64,000 nt of DNA from Hymenobacter lapidiphilus (GCF_003417065.2 NZ_QVLT01000021.1:1-64000); one strand, 5' to 3'. Numbered from the stretch's first letter, positions 1 through 8,694 are shown. Notes: generated from the sequence alone by a model not told the origin. Translations and numbers: made by a program.

Positions 1-91
1 GGCCCGAGGGCGGGGGCGGAGTCCCGGTGGGGCGGGTAAAACGAATCAAATCATCGAGAACACAGTACATTGCAACGGTCTGTTCGCGCAT
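1..91 (-). CDS. Probable IS982-family transposase, N-terminal fragment cut by window edge
   Basis: On the minus strand an ATG at 91 opens a frame with no stop up to the window edge (30 codons). It begins MREQTVAMYC and continues VLDDLIRFTR. This resembles, from memory, the start of IS982-family transposases of Cytophagales, which begin with a short helix containing AMYC and a DD pair. A terminal-repeat-like sequence lies 84-95 bases upstream of the ATG (175-186), a plausible spacing for an IS end. Only the N-terminus is visible, so the DDE catalytic core cannot be checked. It could be another transposase family or a chance open frame. Confidence 0.5.
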   Translation of the reverse strand, partial: MREQTVAMYCVLDDLIRFTRPTGTPPPPSG

Positions 92-130
92 GGTCGGCAG
101 GGCTTGAAGGGGTCGAATACTTCAAACTTA

Positions 131-158
131 GTCTGTTCACGCCGAACAGACTTTTTTT
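131..158 (+). terminator. Rho-independent terminator inside the IS end
   Basis: A perfect 8-bp stem (GTCTGTTC / GAACAGAC) with a 5-nt loop is followed by seven T on the plus strand. It lies between the putative IS end (175-186) and the transposase start, and would stop plus-strand transcription leaving the element. Confidence 0.6.
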
Positions 159-174
159 GGCCTTATTTATACCT

Positions 175-186
175 CGCAACTTGGGT
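175..186. repeat. Putative terminal inverted repeat of the left-edge IS
   Basis: Read on the minus strand this is ACCCAAGTTGCG. The same 12 bases occur at the left end of the palindromic elements at 15747 and 55189, with mirrored versions at their right ends. Like the ends of IS982-family elements as I remember them, it starts with AC. From here to 290 I see nothing else of note. Confidence 0.5.
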
Positions 187-290
187 TAGCTATTTTCCTC
201 ATACCAAATGCCCAAAACCGGGTCTAATGCCGAAGTCGGCGAGTAAGGTGGTCTCGCTCCAAAGGAGTACCCTCCGGTCCCGGACGTGCG

Positions 291-1100
291 CTACAGCACC
301 CGCTTCAGCTCTTCGAAGTTCTTGTTGCTCACGGTGCGGCCGGTGCAGCCCAACTGCTGGGCGCTACGCTGGATATTCTGGACGCGCGCGCCGGGGTTGG
401 GGTGGGTGCTTAGGAACTCCGGGGAGCGGGCGCCGCCTTCTTTTTCGGCTTTAATGAAGAAGCCGGCCGCGCCGTCGCAGGCGTAGTAGCGGGTGCCGTT
501 GAGGTAAATGGTCGAGTACTTGTCGGCCTCGATTTCATAGCTGCGGCTGAACTTGAGCTGGCCCAGGCCGGCGGCAATCTGCACGAGTTGGCCGTTGGAG
601 CGGTTGCCCAGCAGCAGCCCCAGGAGCATAGTGGTACCATATTGCTTCTGCATTGTCTGAGTACTGTGGCGGCGGTCGGCGTGGGCAATTTCGTGGCCCA
701 GCACCCCAGCCAGCTGGTTCTCGTTGTCGAGGTACTTAATCAGCCCCGAAAACACGTAAATGTGGCCGCCAGGCGTAGCAAAGGCGTTCTGCGTCTTGTC
801 GTCCTTGATGATTTTCACATCCCACGGAAACTCCTTGCGGTACTTGATCTGGCCGCTGTCGAGCACGCGCTTTACCACGCCGTCGAGCAGCTGGTAGGCG
901 CGCGGGTTACCGGAGCGGCTCAGCAGCTGGCCCTTGGCCTGATAGAGCGAATCAGTCTGGCGCGCCACTCGGGCCCCCAGCTCGATATCCTGCTGCACCG
1001 AGAAAATATTGAAGCCCTGCGCAGGCTTGTTGATGGCGGCCGTGGTAAGGGAAGCCACGCCGGCCAGCGGCAGTAAAATAGTCAGGAAGGAAGCGCGCAT
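291..1100 (-). CDS. M48-family metalloprotease, secreted (LoiP/BepA-like)
   Basis: 269 aa. A hydrophobic N-terminus (residues 1-22) acts as a signal peptide. The zinc motif HEIAH is at 136-140, and the third ligand is expected in EIEAD at about 189-193, the classic M48 spacing. A hydrophobic stretch after the motif (GTTMLLGLLLG) is typical of the family. These single-domain M48 proteases act on misfolded outer-membrane or periplasmic proteins; the actual substrate here is unknown. The gene is followed on its 3' side by the IS end and preceded by the DegT gene in the same direction, 66 bases away. Start is the first ATG, directly before the signal peptide. Confidence 0.88.
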   Translation of the reverse strand: MRASFLTILLPLAGVASLTTAAINKPAQGFNIFSVQQDIELGARVARQTDSLYQAKGQLLSRSGNPRAYQLLDGVVKRVLDSGQIKYRKEFPWDVKIIKDDKTQNAFATPGGHIYVFSGLIKYLDNENQLAGVLGHEIAHADRRHSTQTMQKQYGTTMLLGLLLGNRSNGQLVQIAAGLGQLKFSRSYEIEADKYSTIYLNGTRYYACDGAAGFFIKAEKEGGARSPEFLSTHPNPGARVQNIQRSAQQLGCTGRTVSNKNFEELKRVL

Positions 1101-1166
1101 ATGCGAAAGAATCAGGAGGAAAAAATTAGAACTGCCAGCGCGGAGAGAAAAAACCGGGCCAAGCCG

Positions 1167-2294
1167 CTATTCCAATCCGGCCAGCCCCGCCCGCACCTGC
1201 GCCGCTACGTAGGCCACCTGCTCGTCGGTAAGTGTGGGGTGGATGGGCAGCGAGAGAACCGTGCGGCACAGGCGCTCGGCCACCGGAAACTGCCCGGCCC
1301 GGTAGCCCAAGTACTCGTAACCGGGCTGCAGGTGGTTAGGCAGCGGGTAATAAACGGCCGTGGGCACGCCCCGCACCGCCAGAAACGCTTGCAGCGCATC
1401 GCGGCGGCCGGGCTTGTCGGCTAGGGTAAGTGTGTACTGGTGGAAAACGTGCGTGCTGCGCGGGTCGCGGGCCGGCACCGAAAGGCCCGGCAGGCCGCCG
1501 AGCAGCGCATCGTAGCGGGCGGCCACGCGCTGGCGGGCGGCGGTCCAGGCGGGCAGGTGCGGCAGCTTCACGCGCAGCAGAGCCGCCTGTAGCGTATCGA
1601 GGCGGGAGTTGAGGCCCACATGCTGATGGTGGTACTTGCGGGTCTGGCCGTGGTTGGCTAGCTGGCGCAGGTAGTCGGCGCGCCCGGCATCACGCGTAAA
1701 CAGCGCGCCCCCATCACCAAAACCACCCAGGTTTTTGCTCGGGAAGAACGACGTGGTACCCACCTCTCCCACCGTGCCCGCTACCCAGATGGCCCCATTT
1801 TCAGCCCGAAACGTAGCTCCAATGGCCTGGGCATTATCTTCGATGAGCGCCACGCCGTGCTGGTCGACCAGCTGGCGCAGGGCAGCCAGATCGGCGCACT
1901 GCCCGAACAGGTGTACGGCCACGATGGCGCCGGTGCGGGGCGTGAGAGCGGCAGCTACAGCCTGCGGGTCAAGGTTGAAGGTGCCAGGCAGCACATCGGC
2001 CGGCACGGGGCGCAGGCCCAGCACGGCGGCGGCTTCCAGGGTGGCTACATAGGTGAAGGCCGGCACAATGACTTCGGCCCCGGCCGGCAGGTTTAGGCTC
2101 ATCAGGGCCAACTGCAGCGCGTCGGTGCCGTTGGCGCAGGGCACCACGTGCGGGCCACCCAGATACTGGCTCAGCTCCTCAGCAAACTGCCCCACGGCCG
2201 GCCCCTGAATAAAGGCGGCCTCGTGCAGACAGGCGGCGGCGGCGGCCATCAGCTCGGCTTGCAGTGGGGCGTGCTGGGCTGGTAAATCGAGCAT
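1167..2294 (-). CDS. DegT/DnrJ/EryC1-family PLP-dependent aminotransferase
   Basis: 375 aa when started at MLDLPAQHAP; an upstream in-frame extension is rejected because homologous sequence begins here. The fold-type I aminotransferase signature is clear: substrate-loop region around NGTDALQLAL (55-64), the cofactor aspartate in IEDNAQA (D153) and the PLP lysine in SFFPSKNLGG (K187). Family members transaminate nucleotide-linked keto-sugars for surface polysaccharides or antibiotics, or act as dehydratases. No sugar-nucleotide genes flank it except a glycosyltransferase 1.2 kb away, so the exact substrate is open. Confidence 0.88.
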   Translation of the reverse strand: MLDLPAQHAPLQAELMAAAAACLHEAAFIQGPAVGQFAEELSQYLGGPHVVPCANGTDALQLALMSLNLPAGAEVIVPAFTYVATLEAAAVLGLRPVPADVLPGTFNLDPQAVAAALTPRTGAIVAVHLFGQCADLAALRQLVDQHGVALIEDNAQAIGATFRAENGAIWVAGTVGEVGTTSFFPSKNLGGFGDGGALFTRDAGRADYLRQLANHGQTRKYHHQHVGLNSRLDTLQAALLRVKLPHLPAWTAARQRVAARYDALLGGLPGLSVPARDPRSTHVFHQYTLTLADKPGRRDALQAFLAVRGVPTAVYYPLPNHLQPGYEYLGYRAGQFPVAERLCRTVLSLPIHPTLTDEQVAYVAAQVRAGLAGLE

Positions 2295-2522
2295 TTGAAT
2301 GGGGACGGATGGCACGGCAGGCAAGGGCGAAACAGACAAAGGCAAAATCAAAAAAAAAGCAACCGGAGTGGTAAATATACAGCGCGCCACACCGGACTGT
2401 GCCCAACGTACCCGCACCCCAAACCACCGCAACCGCAGGTTGCAGGTTTGCGTTAGACCCCAAAGGCTCCGGCCATTTTTGCTCTCTCCGGCAACTTCCC
2501 TTTCCTCTTTAAACCCACTCTT

Positions 2523-3416
2523 ATGCTTCGCAAAACCCTCACCATCCCGGCCTTATCGGCCTTGCTGCTGGCCGGCGGTATGTTCACGCAAACCAGCTGC
2601 AGCAACGCTCAGCAAACCGAAATGGCCGCCGATAAAGACCAGGCCTACAACGATTTTCAGACCTTCGTTTCCGACGCCGAGACCAGAGCAGAAGCTGCGG
2701 CCAATGCAACCGAGGAGGACTACAACCGCGAAACAACCCAGATGAAGGCCGATTTCGACAGCCGGGTGGCAGCCGTAGACAAATACGCCGACCAGTATGA
2801 CGACACGCGTCGTCAGGAAATCGAGCAGCTGCGCAATCGCTACACCACGGCCTATGATAAGCGCGAGGCCTCCTGGACCAGCCGTTCGGGCATGGCTTCG
2901 GCGGGCGAAATGCAGTTGGGCAAGTACTACAAGCGCAGCTCGCCGGCCACCCGCGTAACGGCTGCCAACGCCCGCCAGACGTACGAGTCGTTCGTTAATG
3001 ATATCAAGCAGAACGAGGACAAATACGACATCAACGACTGGCGCAACATCAACGCTGAGTGGCGGGCGCTCGATGAGGCCTACGACAAAGTAAAAGGCGA
3101 CATTCCGGTTAATGATCTGGCCGAGATTCAGAAGGAAAAGCTGAAGTACGCCGCCTTCAAATCATTCGATAAGGCCGAAGCGCGCACAGCACAGGGAGCC
3201 GACGCCATTGGAGGCGCGGCCAATGAAGTAGCCAACGAAACCCAGGACGAGCGCTCGGCCGTAGGTCGTGCCGTCAGCAATACCGCTTCCGATGTAAAAG
3301 AGGCGGGTAAAGACGTTGGCAAAGGCGCCGCCAACGTGGGTAAGAAAGTAGGCGGAGCCGTGAAAGGTGCCTACAAAGAAGTGAAGTCGGAAGTTAAAAA
3401 CACCGACAACGATTAA
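2523..3416 (+). CDS. Coiled-coil / amphipathic-repeat lipoprotein, function unknown
   Basis: 297 aa. The N-terminus is a lipoprotein-type signal (hydrophobic 8-22, then TQTSC with the putative lipidated Cys26). The mature part is very polar and helix-prone, rich in D, E, A, K and R. The last 70 residues carry degenerate amphipathic repeats built from VGKGAANVGKK-like units, resembling LEA or apolipoprotein-type helices. No catalytic motif is visible. A strong terminator follows at 3437. Similar stress-associated lipoproteins are common in Bacteroidota, but I cannot name a family. Confidence 0.75.
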   Translation: MLRKTLTIPALSALLLAGGMFTQTSCSNAQQTEMAADKDQAYNDFQTFVSDAETRAEAAANATEEDYNRETTQMKADFDSRVAAVDKYADQYDDTRRQEIEQLRNRYTTAYDKREASWTSRSGMASAGEMQLGKYYKRSSPATRVTAANARQTYESFVNDIKQNEDKYDINDWRNINAEWRALDEAYDKVKGDIPVNDLAEIQKEKLKYAAFKSFDKAEARTAQGADAIGGAANEVANETQDERSAVGRAVSNTASDVKEAGKDVGKGAANVGKKVGGAVKGAYKEVKSEVKNTDND

Positions 3417-3436
3417 TTCGCAGCCATCAGCACAAG

Positions 3437-3480
3437 CGTAAAAGCGCCGGCTCTTCTTCGGAAGGGCCGGCGCTTTTACG
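3437..3480. terminator. Bidirectional terminator between convergent genes
   Basis: 15-bp perfect stem (CGTAAAAGCGCCGGC and its complement) around a 14-nt loop. It lies between the lipoprotein gene (plus) and the glycosyltransferase gene (minus); A/T-rich ends on both strands suit both directions. Confidence 0.75.
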
Positions 3481-3536
3481 TTGGTTCCGCTACGGCTATC
3501 CTACCGAATTTCAGGTTACCTCACCGCCGGTTCCGT

Positions 3537-4427
3537 TCAGCGCAGCTCAGTCAGCAGCCAATAGAGCTTGAGCGCGTCGAGTTGGCGCAGGCTGGGGCGG
3601 GCCGAGAGCAGGTTGCGCTGCACCTGGGTTTGGCGCAGGCTGAAGGTGGTACGCACGGCCTCGCTCAGGCCCCAGCGCTGCAGGCGCAGGGCGGCCCCCA
3701 GTAGGCGGGTATCGGCCCCCAGGCCCTCGGCGCGGTAAAGCTGCACGAGGTTGCGCACGGCGTCGTGGGTTTTCTGCAGAAATACCGGGGCGGCTTCCAG
3801 GCCGTCGTGCAGCACGGGGTTGTCGAGGTGGCATACGGTTATGCCAGCGCGGCGCAGCAGCCAGCCGAATTTTGTGTCTTCGTGGCCATAGCGCGTGAGG
3901 CTTTCATCAAGCCCCAGCTCCCGGAAAATGCTAGTCTGGATGAGTAGGTTGTTGAGCGTGAGCTGGCCGTGCTGGGCGCGCTGGCGCACGGCGGCCGGGC
4001 GGGCTTCGCGCCGGCAGCCATACAGCCAGCGCAGGTGCAGGGCGGCATCGGGCGGCGGGCTGGTTTCGTAGCAGGTACCGCCCACCAGCACTGGGGCCAA
4101 CTGGCGGGCCGCCCGGTAGCGGGCCAGAAACTGGTCGTCAGGCAGGCGGCTGTCGTTGTCGAGCAGCAGCAGCCAGGCATAGCGTGCGGTGGCCGCCAGC
4201 TGGTTGCGGATGGCCGCCCGGCCCACATTGCGCTCCAGTTCGGCATACACCACGCCGGGCAGCTCGGCCAGCTCGCGGTTCAGCACCCGGAACGATTCCT
4301 GCGAGCCATCGTCGAGGCAGCGGATTTCGACGGGACCGTGCCAATCGGGTACCTGCGCCAGCAACGCGCGCACCAGCGGCCGCACATCGTGGTTAAACAC
4401 CGGAATCAGCACGGAGAGCCCAATCAT
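3537..4427 (-). CDS. Glycosyltransferase family 2
   Basis: 296 aa. GT-A fold hallmarks: LSVLIPVFN at residues 4-12, the nucleotide-binding CLDDGS at 37-42, the DxD equivalent LLLLDNDS with D90 and D92, and the catalytic-base region GHEDTKFG with E183/D184. No membrane segments, so it is a cytoplasmic enzyme moving a sugar from a nucleotide donor to a glycan or lipid. The donor and acceptor cannot be read from the sequence. It stands alone between a terminator and the ATPase gene 122 bases upstream. Confidence 0.88.
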   Translation of the reverse strand: MIGLSVLIPVFNHDVRPLVRALLAQVPDWHGPVEIRCLDDGSQESFRVLNRELAELPGVVYAELERNVGRAAIRNQLAATARYAWLLLLDNDSRLPDDQFLARYRAARQLAPVLVGGTCYETSPPPDAALHLRWLYGCRREARPAAVRQRAQHGQLTLNNLLIQTSIFRELGLDESLTRYGHEDTKFGWLLRRAGITVCHLDNPVLHDGLEAAPVFLQKTHDAVRNLVQLYRAEGLGADTRLLGAALRLQRWGLSEAVRTTFSLRQTQVQRNLLSARPSLRQLDALKLYWLLTELR

Positions 4428-4549
4428 GCGCGACGGGTAGGGGCTTGCGGGTGGGAAAGTGGCAGGTGGGCAAACTAGCTGCCTACCATTAGAGGCCCAA
4501 TCGGCCCGATTGGTTGTCAGCGGAAGCCGTTTTTTTGGGCCGAACGGGC

Positions 4550-5248
4550 TTAGCTCAGCGCAAAGGGCGTAACGGCCGAGTCAATCAGCTGGCCCTGCTC
4601 GCACTTCAGCACCCGGTGCGGGTACTGCTCGATGAGCTGGTAGTTGTGGGTGGCCATGAGCACGGCTGTACCGGCGTTGTTGATTTCCACGAACAGCTTC
4701 ATAATGCTGTCCGATACGTCGGGGTCGAGGTTGCCAGTGGGCTCGTCGGCCAGCAGTAGTAGCGGCTCATTCAGCAGGGCGCGGGCAATTACCACCCGCT
4801 GCTGCTCGCCACCCGAAAGCTGGTGGGGCATTTTGCCGGCCACGCTGGCCAGCCCCACGCGCATGAGCACCTCCGATATGCGCTGCTGCTTGCGGGCCTT
4901 GCCTTTCCAGCCGGTAGCGTTAAGCACGAACAGCAGGTTATCGGCCACCGAGCGGTCGAAAAGCAGCTGAAAATCCTGAAAGATGATACCCAGCTTGCGC
5001 CGCAGGTAGGGCACTTTGTCGCTGCCGCTGCTGCCCATGCTGCTGGGCAGCCCGAAGCCCACCACCGAGCCGGTACCGGCGGGCAGCGGCAAATCGGCGT
5101 ACAGCGTTTTCAGCAGCGAGCTTTTACCTGAGCCCGTGCGGCCCACCAGGTAGGCAAATTCGCCCTTTTCCAGCGCAAACGTCACCTTCTGCAGTACCGT
5201 GTTCACGTCCTGCATAATGTAGGCGTCGTGCAGCTCAATAACGGTCAT
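4550..5248 (-). CDS. ABC transporter ATP-binding protein, FtsE-like
   Basis: 232 aa. Walker A GRTGSGKS at 36-43, signature LSGGEQQR, Walker B LLLLADEP followed by TGNLD, and the switch histidine in MATHNYQ. The overall pattern matches FtsE, the ATPase that with FtsX drives peptidoglycan hydrolase activation at the septum. I chose the ATG at 5248 ([10 protein letters not shown]): the ten codons before it lie partly in an intergenic inverted repeat. No ftsX neighbour is present; in Bacteroidota ftsE and ftsX are often unlinked. A different transporter partner remains possible. Confidence 0.85.
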   Translation of the reverse strand: MTVIELHDAYIMQDVNTVLQKVTFALEKGEFAYLVGRTGSGKSSLLKTLYADLPLPAGTGSVVGFGLPSSMGSSGSDKVPYLRRKLGIIFQDFQLLFDRSVADNLLFVLNATGWKGKARKQQRISEVLMRVGLASVAGKMPHQLSGGEQQRVVIARALLNEPLLLLADEPTGNLDPDVSDSIMKLFVEINNAGTAVLMATHNYQLIEQYPHRVLKCEQGQLIDSAVTPFALS

Positions 5249-5273
5249 AGTGTGGGAGTCTTGGGATGAGTCT

Positions 5274-5360
5274 GTCATCCTGAGCGTGCGAAGGACTTAT
5301 ACAGAAGCTATAAACTGAAATCAGCTTGGCTGTATAGGTCCTTCGCAGGCTCAGAATGAC
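5274..5360. repeat. Long inverted repeat, TCATCCTGAGC family
   Basis: Two 31-nt arms (5274-5304 and 5330-5360) pair with three mismatches around a 25-nt loop. The arm start GTCATCCTGAGC is shared with the element at 56768 and resembles that at 58621. Confidence 0.8.
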
Positions 5361-5384
5361 AAACCCTCACCGAATGTCTAAAGA

Positions 5385-5588
5385 CTAGATTTCCAGCTTC
5401 TGCAGCCGGCCGAATTCGAGGCCGCTGATGACGCCAGCCAGCTCGGTTTCCTTGCCTTCGAGACCGTAGCGGTGCAAATCCTTCAGCGGCCGGTCGGCCC
5501 GGAAGTAGGCAATGAGCACAAATTCCTGGTCGCGCAACTGAATGTAGTCCGGAATCTTGGCCTTGCCCTTTACTTTGATGATGTACAT
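5385..5588 (-). CDS. Small conserved-looking protein of unknown function (67 aa)
   Basis: Begins MYIIKVKGKAKIPDY, acidic and basic residues balanced, no signal or membrane segment. The compact alternation of beta-type segments (IQLRDQEFVLIAYF) suggests a small beta-rich cytosolic protein. It sits between fructose-6-phosphate aldolase (upstream, same strand) and the FtsE-like gene, separated from each by an inverted repeat. I do not recognise the family. Confidence 0.7.
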   Translation of the reverse strand: MYIIKVKGKAKIPDYIQLRDQEFVLIAYFRADRPLKDLHRYGLEGKETELAGVISGLEFGRLQKLEI

Positions 5589-5605
5589 GATGGGGGCTTG
5601 CGGTC

Positions 5606-5678
5606 TTGGTTTGTTGGGGCCTTGGATGACGTTCCTGCAGAAAGCTGTTGAACGTCATCCAGGACCCCAACAAACCAA
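5606..5678. repeat. Long inverted repeat between the aldolase and the 67-aa gene
   Basis: Two 28-nt arms (5606-5633, 5651-5678) complementary except two positions, loop 17 nt. The sequence is unlike the other repeat families of the window. It could work as a terminator or processing site for the aldolase transcript, though it lacks a T run. Confidence 0.75.
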
Positions 5679-5692
5679 AACCCTAAAATCCC

Positions 5693-6349
5693 TTAGGCAT
5701 TTACTTTCTTGTGGTCGGCTAGGAAGGTAGCCAGGCCTTTGTCGGTGAGCGGGTGGTTAAGCAGGCCCATAATAACGTTCAGCGGGCAGGTAACCACATC
5801 GGCACCCAACTCGGCGCACTGAATCAGGTGGGGTACGTGGCGCACCGAGGCGGCCAGCACCTGCGTGGGGTAGCCGTAATTGCTGAAGATGTCCACAATC
5901 TGCTGCACCAGCTGCAGGCCGTCGTGGCCGATATCATCGAGGCGGCCCACGAAGGGCGACACGTACGTAGCGCCGGCTTTGGCAGCCAGCAGAGCCTGCC
6001 CGGCCGAGAAAATGAGCGTGCAGTTGGTCTTGATGCCTTTGTCGGAGAAGTAGCGAATGGCTTTAATGCCTTCCTTAATCATGGGCACTTTCACCACGAT
6101 GTTGGGGTGCAGCTCGGCCAGCGCCTCGCCCTCGCGAATCATGCCCTCAAAATCGGTGGCAATTACCTCGGCCGACACGTCGCCGTCTACGATTTCGCAA
6201 ATCTGCCGGTAGTGGCTCATCACGGCATCAGTGCCTTTGATGCCCTCTTTGGCCATCAGCGAGGGGTTGGTGGTCACGCCATCAAGTACGCCCAACTCTA
6301 CGGCTTCCTGAATTTCCTTGAGGTTGGCGGTATCGAGAAAAAACTTCAT
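5693..6349 (-). CDS. fsa: Fructose-6-phosphate aldolase / small transaldolase
   Basis: 218 aa, the usual length of the short transaldolase subfamily. Motifs: FFLDTAN at 3-9, [13 protein letters not shown] at 24-36, the Schiff-base lysine K87 in [14 protein letters not shown], and the SPFVGRLDD loop. The enzyme handles three-carbon transfer or aldol cleavage of fructose 6-phosphate in the cytosol, linking with the pgi gene at 22.7 kb in sugar-phosphate metabolism. Distinguishing true transaldolase from fructose-6-phosphate aldolase needs the residue at the Gln/Glu acid-base position to be compared in a structure; I did not resolve it. Confidence 0.9.
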   Translation of the reverse strand: MKFFLDTANLKEIQEAVELGVLDGVTTNPSLMAKEGIKGTDAVMSHYRQICEIVDGDVSAEVIATDFEGMIREGEALAELHPNIVVKVPMIKEGIKAIRYFSDKGIKTNCTLIFSAGQALLAAKAGATYVSPFVGRLDDIGHDGLQLVQQIVDIFSNYGYPTQVLAASVRHVPHLIQCAELGADVVTCPLNVIMGLLNHPLTDKGLATFLADHKKVNA

Positions 6350-6352
6350 CAG

Positions 6353-6394
6353 ATCACGGATTAGCGCAGATTTTAACGGATTTCACGGGTTTTG
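6353..6394. repeat. Degenerate CACGGATT repeat
   Basis: ATCACGGATTAGCGCAGATT continues with ACGGATTTCACGGG: an 11-13 base unit repeated with variation just upstream of the aldolase start. A closely related stretch lies at 47067-47096 after yebC. Confidence 0.6.
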
Positions 6395-6465
6395 GAAACA
6401 GTTGTCCACTCGCCCGCTACGCGTCCGGCGCCGGCAACGGCCGGCGTTGCAAAGTACGTAAAAAC

Positions 6466-6494
6466 AAAAAGGCGGCCCAAATAGGCCGCCTTTT
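6466..6494 (-). terminator. Terminator downstream of the SRP RNA
   Basis: Stem AAAAGGCGGCC / GGCCGCCTTTT with 6-nt loop, followed on the minus strand by a T-rich run. It insulates the SRP RNA from the aldolase gene; the hairpin is also T-flanked on the plus strand. Confidence 0.65.
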
Positions 6495-6593
6495 ATGTTT
6501 TACTGAAATTATTCGCCAGCAGCTATTGCTGACACTTATATAATGAGAGAAGCCCGACCACGAAAACCGTGCTAATCCAAAGTGCAAAAAAAA

Positions 6594-6682
6594 GCGAGCC
6601 AAAATCGCACCGCTCAACCACCTACCCTTGCTACCTTCCGGTCCTGGGGGAATTTAGTAGGAGCTGGTCGTTCTGACTCGCC
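6594..6682 (-). ncRNA. ffs: Signal recognition particle RNA (small bacterial type)
   Basis: On the minus strand the SRP RNA apical core is plain: CCCCCAGGACCGGAAGGTAG followed by CAAGGGTAGG, with the GGAA tetraloop and its asymmetric internal loop. The ends close the molecule: GGCGAGTC at 6682-6675 pairs with GGCTCGC at 6600-6594, giving about 89 nt. A TACCTTTG promoter box ends five bases before the 5' end, and the 3' end runs into eight T. The RNA binds Ffh to target membrane proteins. The exact ends are inferred from base pairing. Confidence 0.9.
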
Positions 6683-6686
6683 ATGA

Positions 6687-6694
6687 CAAAGGTA
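6687..6694 (-). promoter_or_regulatory. -7 promoter box of the SRP RNA
   Basis: TACCTTTG on the minus strand matches the Bacteroidota consensus TAnnTTTG. Its last base is five positions before the structurally defined 5' end of the SRP RNA, which calibrates box-to-start distance for the rest of the window. I see no TTG at the -33 distance. Confidence 0.7.
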
Positions 6695-6953
6695 GCTACA
6701 GTTTCGCTGGCTTCTGCCTCGGCCACCGAAATTTTGCCGGCCCGGCCGTTATGCGTAAGGCTATCAGGCCGTTTATTTGTCGTGGCGGTATTCCGAACCT
6801 GCTTCTCGGGGCCGACAGGTCTGTTTTTCTATTGAACGAAGCCCCAAGGTTGATTCGTTGCTGGGTGCCCGGCTGCTACAGCAGGTTTGCCAGGCCGAAA
6901 GCAGGTGCCGAAAAAAAGGGCGGGCGGGTGCGGCGGGTCTGGAATCGGAGCGC

Positions 6954-6961
6954 TACTTTTG
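6954..6961 (+). promoter_or_regulatory. -7 promoter box abutting the guaA start codon
   Basis: TACTTTTG matches TAnnTTTG and ends three bases before the guaA ATG. With the five-base spacing seen at the SRP RNA, transcription would begin at or within the start codon, giving a leaderless mRNA. No clear -33 TTG. Confidence 0.45.
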
Positions 6962-6964
6962 CCT

Positions 6965-8496
6965 ATGCCTGAACAAATTCTTATCCTCGATTTCGGTTCG
7001 CAATACACCCAGCTCATTGCCCGGCGCATTCGGGAGCTGAATGTTTACTGCGAAATTCACCCGTTTACGCACGCCCCGGACCTCACTGAGGACATCCGGG
7101 GCGTCGTGCTTTCGGGCTCGCCCTGCTCGGTGCGCGACGCCGACTCGCCCAACCCCGACCTGAGCGCCTACCTAGGCAAAGTACCGGTGCTGGGCGTGTG
7201 CTATGGCGCGCAGCTGCTGGCCCACCAGCAGGGCGGCGAGGTTCTGCCGGCCACCATCCGCGAGTACGGCCGTGCCCGCCTCAGCCACATCAACCAGCAC
7301 CACCCGCTGCTGCACGGCCTGGCGCCCGGCTCGCAGGTATGGATGTCGCACGGCGACACGATTAAAACGCTGCCGGCGGGCTTCCTGGCCATTGCCGGCA
7401 CGCCCGACGTGGCCGTGGCCGCCTATGAAATTGAGGGCCAGCAGACCTACGGCATCCAGTTCCACCCCGAAGTGACGCACTCCACCGACGGCAAGCAGCT
7501 GATGCGCAACTTCGTGGTGGACGTGTGCGGCTGCGCTCAGGACTGGACGCCCGAGCACTTCGTGGACAGCATGGTAGCGACGCTAAAAACCACCATTGGC
7601 GAGCAGGATCAGGTAATTCTGGGCCTTTCGGGCGGGGTCGATTCGTCAGTGGCGGCGCTGCTGCTGCACCGCGCCATTGGCGAGCGGCTGCACGGCATTT
7701 TCGTGAACAACGGGCTGCTACGCAAGGACGAGTACGAGGAAGTGCTCCACTCCTACCGCGACCTGGGCCTGAACGTGCGCGGCGTGGATGCCAGCGCCGA
7801 GTTCTATAAAGCTCTCGAAGGCCTCACCGACCCTGAGCAGAAGCGCAAGGCCATTGGCCGCACTTTTATCGAGGTGTTCGACCGCGAGGCCCAGCGCGTA
7901 GACGGGGCCCGTTGGCTGGCCCAAGGCACAATTTATCCCGACGTGATTGAGTCGGTGTCGGTGAACGGGCCGGCGTGACCATCAAGAGCCATCACAACGT
8001 GGGCGGCCTGCCCGATAAGATGAACCTGAAGATTGTGGAGCCGCTGCGGGCCTTGTTCAAGGATGAGGTGCGTGAGGTGGGCGCGGCGCTGGGGCTGCCG
8101 GACCACATTCTGCACCGCCACCCCTTCCCCGGCCCCGGCCTGGGCATCCGCATTCTGGGTGACGTCACGCCCCACAAAGTAGACCTGCTCCAGCGCGCCG
8201 ACGCCATCTTCATCAACGGCCTCAAAGAGCACAACCTTTACGACGCGGTGTGGCAGGCCGGCGTGATGCTGCTGCCCATTCAGAGCGTAGGCGTAATGGG
8301 CGACGAGCGCACCTACGAGCAGGTGGTGGCCCTGCGCGCCGTAACGAGCGTGGACGGCATGACGGCCGACTGGGCCCACCTGCCCTATGAGTTCCTGGCC
8401 GAAGTCAGCAACCGCATCATCAACCAGGTGCGCGGCATCAACCGCGTGGTGTACGACATCAGTTCGAAGCCACCAGCTACGATTGAGTGGGAGTAA
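6965..8496 (+). pseudogene. guaA: GMP synthase (glutamine-hydrolysing), split by a one-base frameshift
   Basis: Converts XMP to GMP with ATP and glutamine, a cytosolic essential purine step. Repaired length 510 aa, normal for the family. The glutaminase domain has nucleophile C79 in GVCYGAQ, H167 and E169 in FHPEV; the ATP pyrophosphatase P-loop is SGGVDSS at 222-228. The first frame stops at 7976-7978 right after VSVNGPA; the second resumes at once with [13 protein letters not shown] and runs to WE at the normal end. One base is missing near 7974 (GGCGTGACC should read GGCCGTGACC). Both halves are perfectly conserved, so a sequencing error is more likely than a true mutation in an essential gene. 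Start is the ATG of [11 protein letters not shown]; the upstream extension is not conserved. Confidence 0.93.
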
Positions 8497-8519
8497 AGTA
8501 GAAGTGAGCTGAGGTTTGG

Positions 8520-8694
8520 CGTAGGGTGCGGGGCTTAGCTGCCCTGCCTTTTGGTTGGCCTCGCCCGCCGTTGAACGAACCGTTAGAACACGAATCTGGG
8601 CCTACGACAGGCAACGGTTTCTGTTTAACGTGAAGCGTTCTGACAGCGGGCGGGGCCAACCATAGGACAGCGCAGCTAAGCCCCGCACCCTACG
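8520..8694. repeat. Long imperfect palindrome, GC-rich family
   Basis: Arms of about 50 nt (8520-8571, 8646-8694). Both outer ends read CGTAGGGTGCGGGGCTTAGC inward. The interior GGCCTCGCCCGCCGTT resembles the elements at 48326, 55210 and 63904. It fills the gap between convergent guaA and the DUF4153 gene; nothing else is visible there. Confidence 0.8.

Noticed and set aside
104..486. Two plus-strand open frames near the left end (116 and 66 aa)
   Set aside because: They overlap the IS end and the antisense of the M48 protease gene and have Arg/Ser/Cys-rich composition typical of shadow frames.
6417..6617. 66-aa minus-strand frame
   Set aside because: It overlaps the SRP RNA 3' end and its terminator and has no conserved character.
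7960..7985. Programmed frameshift in guaA
   Set aside because: No slippery heptamer or downstream pseudoknot-like stem at the site, and the family is not known to use one.
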